Origin: Streptosporangiaceae bacterium NEAU-GS5
GTDB taxonomy: Bacteria; Actinomycetota; Actinomycetes; Streptosporangiales; Streptosporangiaceae
Assembly: GCA_017592665.1 (NCBI GenBank)
Contig: JAGFNW010000002.1
Coordinates: 310,001 to 374,000 of the forward strand
Direction of reading: 5' to 3'
DNA: 64,000 nt
A program made the position numbers and the translations under genes. Of the stretch, positions 9,268 to 16,554 are shown piece after piece (within the stretch, counting starts at the first letter, position 1; every line of letters starts with the position of its first letter). The notes beneath the pieces are model-generated. The model ran no database searches, had not been told where the DNA came from, and was given only the letters and a program-made list of their open reading frames with translations.

Positions 9268-10027
9268 GGCGAGGTTCCGGGACGCGGTGGCGTCCGAGTG
9301 GACCAAGCTCTGGTCGGTGCGGTCCACGTTCTGGAGCCTGCTCGCCACCGTCGTGGTCACGATCGGCCTGTCGGCGCTGCTGTCGATCGCGTACGTGGTC
9401 TCGGCGGCGCGCGGGCCGTCCTTCGACCCGGGAGCGTACGGCCTGGCCGGGCTGAACTTCGGGGTGATCACCCTCGGGGTGCTGGGCGTGCTGGTGATCT
9501 CCACCGAATACGCCACCGGGATGATCAGGACCTCGCTGGCCGCCGTGCCACGCCGATCCCGGCTGCTGGCGGCCAAGGCGCTCGTCCTGGGACTGATCAC
9601 CCTGGTCGTCGGAGAGGCCGTGTCCTTCGCGTCGTTCTTCCTCTCGCAGGCGATCTTCGCGACGAAGGACCTGGACGTGACGCTCGGCGCCCCCGGCATG
9701 CTGCGGGCCGTGCTCGGCGGCGGGCTCTACCTGACGCTCATCGCGCTGCTCTCGCTCGGCGTGGGCGCCATCCTCCGGCACACGGCAGGGGCGATCACGG
9801 CCGTGCTCGGCGTTCTGTTCGTGCTGCCGATCTTCGGCGCGTTCCTGCCCGGCGGCTGGGGCCGCACCGTGCAGAAGCTCCTGCCGTCGAACGCGGGCGG
9901 CGCCATCCTCGCCACCCGCGAACTGCCGGCGTCCCTCGCGCCCTGGACGGGCTTCACCGTCTTCGCCGGCTACACGGCCGTCGTGCTGGTGATCGCCTTC
10001 GTCCTGTTCGCGCGCCGGGACGCCTGA
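9251..10027 (+). CDS. ABC-2 type transporter permease
   Basis: 258-residue membrane protein, partner of the preceding ATPase. It opens with the characteristic AVASEWTKLWSVRSTFW amphipathic start and about six hydrophobic segments follow, with YATGMIRTSL in the second loop, a hallmark of ABC-2/YdhE-like permeases. Ends in a short charged tail (FARRDA). Convergent with rsmB, separated by 32 bp that hold a duplicated copy of the rsmB tail. Confidence 0.88.
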   Translation: MRIRRKARFRDAVASEWTKLWSVRSTFWSLLATVVVTIGLSALLSIAYVVSAARGPSFDPGAYGLAGLNFGVITLGVLGVLVISTEYATGMIRTSLAAVPRRSRLLAAKALVLGLITLVVGEAVSFASFFLSQAIFATKDLDVTLGAPGMLRAVLGGGLYLTLIALLSLGVGAILRHTAGAITAVLGVLFVLPIFGAFLPGGWGRTVQKLLPSNAGGAILATRELPASLAPWTGFTVFAGYTAVVLVIAFVLFARRDA

Positions 10028-10037
10028 CACCGCCCCG

Positions 10038-10078
10038 GTCAGTTCTTTTTGAGCAGGTGTCAGTTCTTTTTGAGCAGG
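10038..10078. repeat. Tandem duplication of the rsmB 3' end
   Basis: The 20-bp sequence GTCAGTTCTTTTTGAGCAGG occurs at 10038-10057 and again at 10059-10078. The right copy encodes the last codons and stop of rsmB (LLKKN, stop). The left copy lies just beyond the stop, giving a 21-bp tandem repeat. Confidence 0.95.
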
Positions 10079-11424
10079 GCCAGGAACATGGCGTCGGTGC
10101 CGTGGCGGTGCGGCCAGAACTGCGCGTACGGCCCGTCGCCCAGGTCGGGCACCTCCGGCAGGAAGGCGCGTGCGTCGAGGATCTCGGCGCGATGCGCGAA
10201 ATCGCCCACCACGGCCCTGGTCTCGGCAAGGTGCGGCGAGCACGTCACATAGGCGACCACCCCACCCGGGCGCACCGTGTCGAGCGCGGAGCCGAGCAGC
10301 CGCCGCTGCAACGCCGTGAGCTGCGGGATGCTCCGCGGATCACGCCGCCAGCGGGCCTCGGGGCGGCGGCGCAGCGCGCCCAGCCCGGTGCAGGGGGCGT
10401 CGAGCATGACCCGGTCGAAGGACTCCGGCCGCCAGGCGGGCGCCGTGCCGTCGGCGACGATCACCGGCGTGTCGTCGGTCGCCCGCCGCACCAGCCGGGC
10501 CCGGTGCTCCTGCAGGTCGGCGGCGAGCAGCCGCTTGCCCTCCAGGTCGGCGACGGCCGCGAGCAGCCCCGCCTTGCCCCCCGGGCCCGCGCACATGTCG
10601 AGCCAGGCGTGATCGGAGTCGAGCGGCACGCGGGTCAGCGCGAGCGCCACGAGCTGGCTCGCCTCGTCCTGAACGCCCGCACGGCCCGCCACGACCGCCT
10701 GGAGCGCTCCCGGGTCGCCCTCGGGCAGATAGGCCCCCACAGGCGAATAGGGGGCCGCCTCGGCCCCTGCCTCGACCAGCTCGGCCACGCTCGCCCGGCC
10801 GGGCCGCGCCACGAGCGCCACCCGCGGCCGGTCGTTGTCGGCCCGCAGCAGGGCGGCCGTCTCGTCGAAGCCGCCGCCGACCGCGTCGCGGAAGGCGCTC
10901 ACGATCCACGCCGGGTGGCTGTAGGTCACCGCGAGATTCCCGATCGGGTCGCGCTCAGGGTCGGGCGCGACGATCGCCAGCCACTCGTCGAGCGTCCGCC
11001 CGGAGATCTTGCGCAGAACCGCGTTGGCGAACTTGGCGGGGCCGGCGCCGACGCGGAGCCGGACGAGATCGATGGTCGTGCCGACGGCGGCGTGCGGCGG
11101 GATGCGGGTGCGCAGCAGCTGATGCACGCCGAGGCGGATCGCGTCGAGCAACTCGGGATCCACATCCTCGGGGGGCCGGTCGCTGCAGGCCGCGATGATC
11201 TCGTCGTAGGTGCCGAGCCCGCGGAGCGTGCCGTAGGCCAGCTCGGTCGCGAGAGCCGCGTCGCGCCCGGTCAGACCGCGGTCGCGGAGCAGGGACGGCA
11301 TCAGCAGGTTGGCGTAGGCGTCGCGTTCGTCGACGGCGCGCATGAGGTCGTAGGCCGCGTTGCGGGCGGCGTCGCGCACCGGCCGCGGTGGCTGGGGCCG
11401 CCGGCGTGACCGGGTGTCATTCAA
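10060..11424 (-). CDS. rsmB: 16S rRNA (cytosine-967-C5) methyltransferase
   Basis: 454 residues: an N-terminal NusB-like RNA-binding domain (about 20-165) and a C-terminal SAM-dependent m5C methyltransferase. SAM motif [12 protein letters not shown]; the two catalytic cysteines are visible in [15 protein letters not shown] and [11 protein letters not shown]. Methylates C967 of 16S rRNA. Overlaps fmt by 8 bp, so def-fmt-rsmB form a co-translated minus-strand set, a common bacterial order. Confidence 0.95.
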   Translation of the reverse strand: MNDTRSRRRPQPPRPVRDAARNAAYDLMRAVDERDAYANLLMPSLLRDRGLTGRDAALATELAYGTLRGLGTYDEIIAACSDRPPEDVDPELLDAIRLGVHQLLRTRIPPHAAVGTTIDLVRLRVGAGPAKFANAVLRKISGRTLDEWLAIVAPDPERDPIGNLAVTYSHPAWIVSAFRDAVGGGFDETAALLRADNDRPRVALVARPGRASVAELVEAGAEAAPYSPVGAYLPEGDPGALQAVVAGRAGVQDEASQLVALALTRVPLDSDHAWLDMCAGPGGKAGLLAAVADLEGKRLLAADLQEHRARLVRRATDDTPVIVADGTAPAWRPESFDRVMLDAPCTGLGALRRRPEARWRRDPRSIPQLTALQRRLLGSALDTVRPGGVVAYVTCSPHLAETRAVVGDFAHRAEILDARAFLPEVPDLGDGPYAQFWPHRHGTDAMFLALLKKN

Positions 11425-12346
11425 AGCGGTCGCCTTCCCCGGCCCGCACGCCCCTGGCCCACTCGGGGGCCGTCATCAGGCGCTTGCCCTGCGGCTGCAC
11501 CTCGGTCAGCTCAACGGGATGGGTGGCCGTGCCGACGTGGACCGAGGCCTTGGCGGCCCGGATCTCGCCGGGGGCGAGCGGTGCGGCGTCGGGCGAGAGC
11601 CGTACGGGACCGAGTTTGAGCCGCTGACCGCGGAACTGCGTCCACGCGCCCGGATTGGGATCGCAGGCGCGGACCAGCCGGTCGACGCGCATGGCCGGGG
11701 CCGACCAGTCGGCCCTGGCGTCATCGACGTTGATCTTGGGCGCGTAGCTGACGCCGTCGGGCGGCTGCGGCCGGGCCGCGAGCGTGCCGTCCTCGACGCC
11801 GTCGAGCGTCGCCGCGAGCAGGCCCGCGCCCGAATCGGCGAGCCGGGCGAGCAGGTCGCCGCTGGTGTCGGAGGGCCGGATCTCCTCGGTGACCACACCG
11901 TAGACAGGCCCGGCGTCCAGCTCCTTGACGATCTGGAAGGTGGCCGCGCCGGTGATCTCGTCGCCGTGGAGGATGGCGTGCTGGACCGGCGCCGCGCCCC
12001 GCCACGCCGGCAGCAGCGAGAAGTGCAGGTTGATCCACCCGTGGGCGGGGATGTCGAGCGCCGACTGGGGCAGCAGCGCGCCGTACGCGACGACCGGGCA
12101 GCAGTCGGGCCCGATCGCCTTCAGCCTGGCCAGGAACTCCGGATCACCGGCCTTGGCCGGGCGCAGCACCTCGATGCCGGCCTCTTCGGCCAGCTGGGCC
12201 ACCGGGCTCGGATGGACCTTGCGGCCGCGCCCCGCCTGGGCGTCGGGCCGGGTGACCACGGCCACCACCTCGTGCCGGGACGCATCCAGCAGCGCACGCA
12301 ACGACGGCAGCGCGGTTTCCGGAGTTCCGGCGAAGACGAGTCGCAC
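11417..12346 (-). CDS. fmt: Methionyl-tRNA formyltransferase
   Basis: 309 residues. Transfers formyl from 10-formyl-THF to initiator Met-tRNA. N-terminal Rossmann domain [16 protein letters not shown], catalytic loop [16 protein letters not shown] (His and following residues), then [14 protein letters not shown]-terminal OB domain with [13 protein letters not shown] start at 12346. Only 3 bp separate it from def, its functional partner. Confidence 0.96.
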   Translation of the reverse strand: MRLVFAGTPETALPSLRALLDASRHEVVAVVTRPDAQAGRGRKVHPSPVAQLAEEAGIEVLRPAKAGDPEFLARLKAIGPDCCPVVAYGALLPQSALDIPAHGWINLHFSLLPAWRGAAPVQHAILHGDEITGAATFQIVKELDAGPVYGVVTEEIRPSDTSGDLLARLADSGAGLLAATLDGVEDGTLAARPQPPDGVSYAPKINVDDARADWSAPAMRVDRLVRACDPNPGAWTQFRGQRLKLGPVRLSPDAAPLAPGEIRAAKASVHVGTATHPVELTEVQPQGKRLMTAPEWARGVRAGEGDRFE

Positions 12347-12349
12347 GGG

Positions 12350-12901
12350 TCAGAGAGCCTTCCCTTGGGTCGCGTGCGGCGAGACCTTGATCAGGGGCGG
12401 CGCCGACAGGCCGCTCCACTCGGCCTCGCGGATCGCGCGCATGGCGAGCTTGCGCTGCTTGCGATCCATGCGGTCGATGAACAGCACGCCGTCGAGGTGG
12501 TCGGTCTCATGCTGGAAGCAGCGGGCCATGAGGTCGGTGCCCTCGAGCACGACCGGCTCGCCGTGCATGTCGAAGCCCTTGGCGACCGCCCGGATCGACC
12601 GCGGCGTCGGGAACGACAGGCCGGGGAAGGACAGGCAGCCCTCCTCGCCCTCCTCGTCGAGCTCCTCGCCCAGGTCGAGATCCGGGTTGACGACATGCCC
12701 GAGCTGCTCGTCCACGTAGTAGGTGAACACGCGCAGCCCCACCCCGATCTGCGGCGCGGCGAGGCCGGCGCCCGGGGCGTCCATCATCGTGTCGGTGAGA
12801 TCTTTGACGAGCTTGCGCAGCTCCTTGTCGAAATCCACCACCGGGTCCGCGGGAGTGCGCAACACCGGGTCGCCGAACAAGCGGATCGGCTGAATGGCCA
12901 A
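12350..12901 (-). CDS. def: Peptide deformylase
   Basis: 183-residue metalloenzyme removing the N-formyl group from nascent proteins. All three family motifs are present: GAGLAAPQIG, EEGCLSFPG (metal-ligand Cys) and QHETDHLDG (two His ligands and catalytic Glu). TTG start at 12901 with AGGGAG 8 nt upstream. Co-transcribed with fmt, matching add-then-remove formyl chemistry. Confidence 0.96.
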   Translation of the reverse strand: MAIQPIRLFGDPVLRTPADPVVDFDKELRKLVKDLTDTMMDAPGAGLAAPQIGVGLRVFTYYVDEQLGHVVNPDLDLGEELDEEGEEGCLSFPGLSFPTPRSIRAVAKGFDMHGEPVVLEGTDLMARCFQHETDHLDGVLFIDRMDRKQRKLAMRAIREAEWSGLSAPPLIKVSPHATQGKAL

Positions 12902-12922
12902 CTGAAGGCTCCCTCTCTCAGA

Positions 12923-14188
12923 TCACTCCAGTTTAGAGCGCGCCTTCATCGCTGTTTTCCGCGCCGTCTTGGCGACGACCGGATCCGGATGGTGTTCGGC
13001 AAGCAGATCGAGCACGGCCAGCGCGTCGGGATGGTCGACGCGGCCCATGGCCGGCACCAGGCTCGGCAGGTCGTCGCCCAGGATGTCGAACCGGGGCGAG
13101 GCCGAGCCGATGTAGAGCAGCACGGCGAGGGTGTCGACCGCGACCCAGGCGCCGTCGTCCTCGCTCAGCGCGGGCGCCGCCAGATCGCGCACGCCGAGCC
13201 AGGCCGCGGCATAGCGCCACATCATGGGCTCGTCGAGCGACTCGCGGACCGCGGTCTCCGCCTCCGGCCCCAGCTCCTCGAGCACGGTGCCCGCGGTGCC
13301 GCGTTGCGCCGCGTTGCCCGAGGCGGCGATCTTCACCAGGTCACGGGCCGCGTCCTCGGGCGAGCGGCGCTCCAGCCACAAGGTGGCGGCACTGGCCGAG
13401 GCCCGTCCCGCGAGCATGGCGTCGACCAGCTCGGCCGCGCTCAACTCGGCGAAGCCGGCCACTTCGTGCATGGAGGGCGCGTCATGCCCCTCGCGCAACA
13501 AGTCGCGGCGCACGGCCCAGACCCCGAGGGGCGTCAGCCTGACCAGACCCGCCCTGCCGCCGTCGGCGCCGAACCCATCGGCGAATCCCTCGGCGAGGCC
13601 GTCGACGACACCCTCGACCAGGCCGCAATACTCCAGCAGGCGCATGGCGGCGTCCAGCTCGCCCGGCAGGCTCATCCGCAGGCGCCGCAGCTCGGCCGGG
13701 CGGGCCTCACAGCCCACCTCGTGCGCCTGCAGGATGCCGGAGGCGAGCGCCGGCAGCCGCATCCCGTCGCGCACCGAATACATCGTGGCGAGGATCTCGG
13801 TCAGATGCTCGTCGACCACGGCCGAGCCGGTCAGCCCGCCTTCCTCCGTGCGGTCGAGCACGTCCATGACCGCTCCGTCCCACAGCTCCATGGGCTCGCC
13901 GATCCCGCGGCCCGGCCGGGTGCCGTCGTCGGTGATCTCGACGAGGCGGCCGTTGACCGCGACCACCCACACCAGGCGCAGCCACTCGGCGCGCAGCCCG
14001 AGCCCGGCGACCGCGGCGACCGCATCCTCGGAGGTGAGATGCCCCTCGTCGGTCACCGCGCGCACGCCGGCCCAGCGGGCCAGACGCGCGGCATCGGCGA
14101 GCAGCGGCACACCGCTGACCGCCGTGCCGAGCTCGGCGTCCGGGGCCAGCTCAACGGGCGGGAAGGTGAGCGCATCGCTGTCGGCCAT
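12923..14188 (-). CDS. Uncharacterised protein, paralogue of the upstream gene
   Basis: 421 residues, acidic, Ala/Leu-rich, soluble, no signal peptide or membrane segment. I do not recognise a named family. It is clearly related to the product of 14212-15909: both have VPLL(A/M)DA near the start of the shared region and end with RVDHPD followed by VL-x-LL and a basic tail of K-x-ARK-x-A-x-KARS form. The middle looks helical and repeat-like, compatible with an alpha-solenoid, and contains a possible winged-helix stretch (LRLVWVVAVNGRLVEITDDG). Only 22 bp separate it from its paralogue and 21 bp from def, so it is probably co-transcribed. Function unknown. Confidence 0.8.
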   Translation of the reverse strand: MADSDALTFPPVELAPDAELGTAVSGVPLLADAARLARWAGVRAVTDEGHLTSEDAVAAVAGLGLRAEWLRLVWVVAVNGRLVEITDDGTRPGRGIGEPMELWDGAVMDVLDRTEEGGLTGSAVVDEHLTEILATMYSVRDGMRLPALASGILQAHEVGCEARPAELRRLRMSLPGELDAAMRLLEYCGLVEGVVDGLAEGFADGFGADGGRAGLVRLTPLGVWAVRRDLLREGHDAPSMHEVAGFAELSAAELVDAMLAGRASASAATLWLERRSPEDAARDLVKIAASGNAAQRGTAGTVLEELGPEAETAVRESLDEPMMWRYAAAWLGVRDLAAPALSEDDGAWVAVDTLAVLLYIGSASPRFDILGDDLPSLVPAMGRVDHPDALAVLDLLAEHHPDPVVAKTARKTAMKARSKLE

Positions 14189-14211
14189 TTCTGCAACTTA
14201 CTCCACACCAG

Positions 14212-15909
14212 TCAGCGGATGCCCCTCGAACGGGCCTTGAAGGCCGCCTTCCGCGCCGCCTTGGCGGCCGCCCGGTCGGGCAGAGTGCTGCCAAGAAGCT
14301 CGAGAACCTCGACCACATCGGGGTGATCGACCCGCCACATCTCCTCGATGAGATGGGCCGGCGGACCGGAGGCCGCCATGTTCTCGGCGAAGCCCTCCGG
14401 GTCGGCCTCGGCCGCGGGCAGCGCGAGGGCCAGCATGTCGACGCTGACCCACAGCAGCTCGTCCGAGGTCAGCGGGGGCGCGTCCAGTCCATGGGACAGC
14501 AGCCAGTGGATGGCGTGGGGGCGGAGCTCGGGGTCGTCGAGCGCGTGTCGTACCGACGACTCGGCGGAGGCGTCGAGCCGGTCGACGATGCTCACGGCCA
14601 TGCCGCGGACCTCGGCGGGCGCGCCCGCGACCGCCTCGAACAGCTCCGTGGCCGCCTCCCACGGCGCGCGCCTGGAAAGCCAGGCGTCGATGTCGCGCTG
14701 GGCCGCGTCCGGCGCGAGGGCGTCGTTGAGCAGGCCTGCGATCAGGCCGCTCGCGTCGCCGTCGCTGAGGTCGGCGGCGAGCGGCGCCTCGGCGCCCGAG
14801 GACAGATACATCTCTCGGAGCCCCCACAGCCCGTGCGCCGTCAGGCCGAGACCGGCGTCGGTGTGCTGGACCGTTCCGGCGTACGCGAGGGCCCCCAACG
14901 CCATGTCGAGATCTTCGATCGGCTCCCCGCCGGCCACCTCGGCAAGGTATTCGGCCAGTGCTTCGGCCGGGACGGGGGTCTGGAGGCGGTAGAGCAGATC
15001 GTGCAGCGAGTAGAGCTCCTCGTCCACGATCTCGTCGCCCGTGATCTCGACGGCGGCCTCGCTGAGGAACTCCACCGTGCCCGCCCACAGGTCGAGCACA
15101 TCCTCGTCGGCACGCTCGGCAAGCGGGCAGAAGCCGTCTTCCAGCCGGATCGCCGTGCCGACCAGCTCGGCAAGCCCGAGATCGAGCGCCAGCCGCCAGG
15201 CCAGATCCGGCTTCTCGACGTCGAGCTGCTGCGCGATCAGGCGGGCGTCGCGCACGCGGAGCGACTTACGCGCCGTCGTGGTCCGCTCGCTCTCGGCCAT
15301 CCACTCCGCCACGGCGTGCGCGTCCATGAGCAACGGCACGTCCCGTACGGCCCTGGCGATCTCGGCCGGCGGGTCGAGGCGCACGGGCGGCAGAGGAGCG
15401 CAGCCCGGGCAGTCGCAGGCGTCGTCTCCGGTCATCGCCTCGACGGCCTCGCGGACCACGTCGGGGTCGGGAACGCCGAGCGAATCCCCTTCGGGAACGT
15501 CGAGCGCATCCGCCCCGATGGCGCTGAACAGGCTCTTGGCCATGCCGAACTTGGTGGTGTCGGCCAGCGCCCCCGGCATCTCCGGCTCGATGTCGTCGAT
15601 CGTGGCCCGCATCCGGGCGGCCGCCTTGGTGCCCACCTCGCCGGTGTCGAGCAGGAAGTCGACCAGCGTCCGGGCGGCGGCGATCGTCTCCACCGCCGTC
15701 TCCGGTGGCGCGATGACCTTCCGGGGGTAGATCTCCAGCAGGAGCTCCTCGAACGTGCCGGACCGGAAATCGCCCAGCTCGTTGACCTCAAGGTAGTCGC
15801 TGGCGTAGTCACACAACAGGCGGATCTCGTCTACGTCGACCTCGACGCCCCGCTCGTGCCCCCACGCCCGGAGACCGTCAATGGCCCGGTTCACCCATTC
15901 GATCGACAC
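14212..15909 (-). CDS. Uncharacterised protein with CDCPGC motif, paralogue of the downstream gene
   Basis: 565 residues, strongly acidic, no membrane segment. Residues 1-150 are an extra helical N-terminal region absent from the 421-residue paralogue (starts SIEWVNRAIDGLRAWGHERG). A cysteine cluster, CDCPGC, near residue 168 could bind zinc. The C-terminal 390 residues align by eye with the next gene, including RVDHPD and the basic KARS-type tail. GTG start at 15909, with TAGCGT 6 nt upstream, suggesting a leaderless transcript heading this gene, its paralogue, def, fmt and rsmB. Function unknown. Confidence 0.8.
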   Translation of the reverse strand: MSIEWVNRAIDGLRAWGHERGVEVDVDEIRLLCDYASDYLEVNELGDFRSGTFEELLLEIYPRKVIAPPETAVETIAAARTLVDFLLDTGEVGTKAAARMRATIDDIEPEMPGALADTTKFGMAKSLFSAIGADALDVPEGDSLGVPDPDVVREAVEAMTGDDACDCPGCAPLPPVRLDPPAEIARAVRDVPLLMDAHAVAEWMAESERTTTARKSLRVRDARLIAQQLDVEKPDLAWRLALDLGLAELVGTAIRLEDGFCPLAERADEDVLDLWAGTVEFLSEAAVEITGDEIVDEELYSLHDLLYRLQTPVPAEALAEYLAEVAGGEPIEDLDMALGALAYAGTVQHTDAGLGLTAHGLWGLREMYLSSGAEAPLAADLSDGDASGLIAGLLNDALAPDAAQRDIDAWLSRRAPWEAATELFEAVAGAPAEVRGMAVSIVDRLDASAESSVRHALDDPELRPHAIHWLLSHGLDAPPLTSDELLWVSVDMLALALPAAEADPEGFAENMAASGPPAHLIEEMWRVDHPDVVEVLELLGSTLPDRAAAKAARKAAFKARSRGIR

Positions 15910-16071
15910 AGGGAGACGCTAACGGCATACCGCCCCCATCGCGAATTCACAAGCTCGCCACGCACACCTCCCACCCCCCGCCCCACCCGACACGGCCATC
16001 TCTCTCCCCCAAAGCACCACCCACTCGGACCAGTCCCCAGCCCCTTCGAGTCCCCCTTCGAGGCGAAGCCT

Positions 16072-16149
16072 CCGCCCCGCCGGACCGCCCCGCCGGACCG
16101 CCCCGCCGGACCGCCCCGCCGGACCGCCCCGCCGGACCGCCCCGCCGGA
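16072..16149. repeat. 13-bp minisatellite, six perfect copies
   Basis: Unit CCGCCCCGCCGGA repeated six times without mismatch, then decaying into GCCC repeats. A 13-bp unit shifts frame each copy, so it is not coding. Confidence 0.97.
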
Positions 16150-16510
16150 CCGCCCGCCCGCCCGCCCGCCTCGAACGAACGACCCGCCGCCCCCGAGCGC
16201 AAGAAATCCCCCACCCCGACCATCCCGAGCCCGAGCCCGAGCCCCGACCTTCAAGCAGTCGGAAGCCTCCAGACGAATTTGCAAGCCCCCCGACGAAGCA
16301 GAATCAGCGGCCCCCAGCCCATCCCAGCCGGATCACCCCAGCCCACCCGGCGCAGCCCAGCCAAGGCCCACCCCAACCCGGGCCAGCCCAGCCAGATCAG
16401 CACAACTGTCAGCCCAGCCCAACCCAGCCCGGGGCCAGCCCAGACCCCGGCCAGATCAACCCAGCCCACACCCGCCCACCCACTCCGGCCCAGCCCAGAT
16501 CGGATCCAGC

Positions 16511-16550
16511 CAGCTCCAGCTCCAGCTCCAGCTCCAGCTCCAGCTCCAGC
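16511..16550. repeat. 6-bp CAGCTC tandem repeat
   Basis: About six and a half copies of CAGCTC, ending a few bases before the 3' end of priA. Confidence 0.95.
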
Positions 16551-16554
16551 CAGA

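Larger units (their letters stand above)
15910..16554. other. Gene-free, repeat-rich spacer
   Basis: 645 bp between the 565-residue protein gene and the priA stop codon. It is extremely C-rich on the plus strand, with no start/RBS-supported ORF on either strand. It holds a 13-bp tandem array (16072-16149), a degenerate CAGCCCAGC-rich stretch (about 16310-16500) and a 6-bp repeat (16511-16550). ORFs that cross it are artefacts of the lack of AT-rich stop codons. Confidence 0.8.

Noticed and set aside
11360..14326. Very long plus-strand ORF (about 988 codons) opposite rsmB, fmt, def and the 421-residue gene
   Set aside because: Arises from GC-biased codon positions on the antisense strand; the encoded sequence is Arg/Gly/His-rich without domains, and the minus-strand genes are certain.
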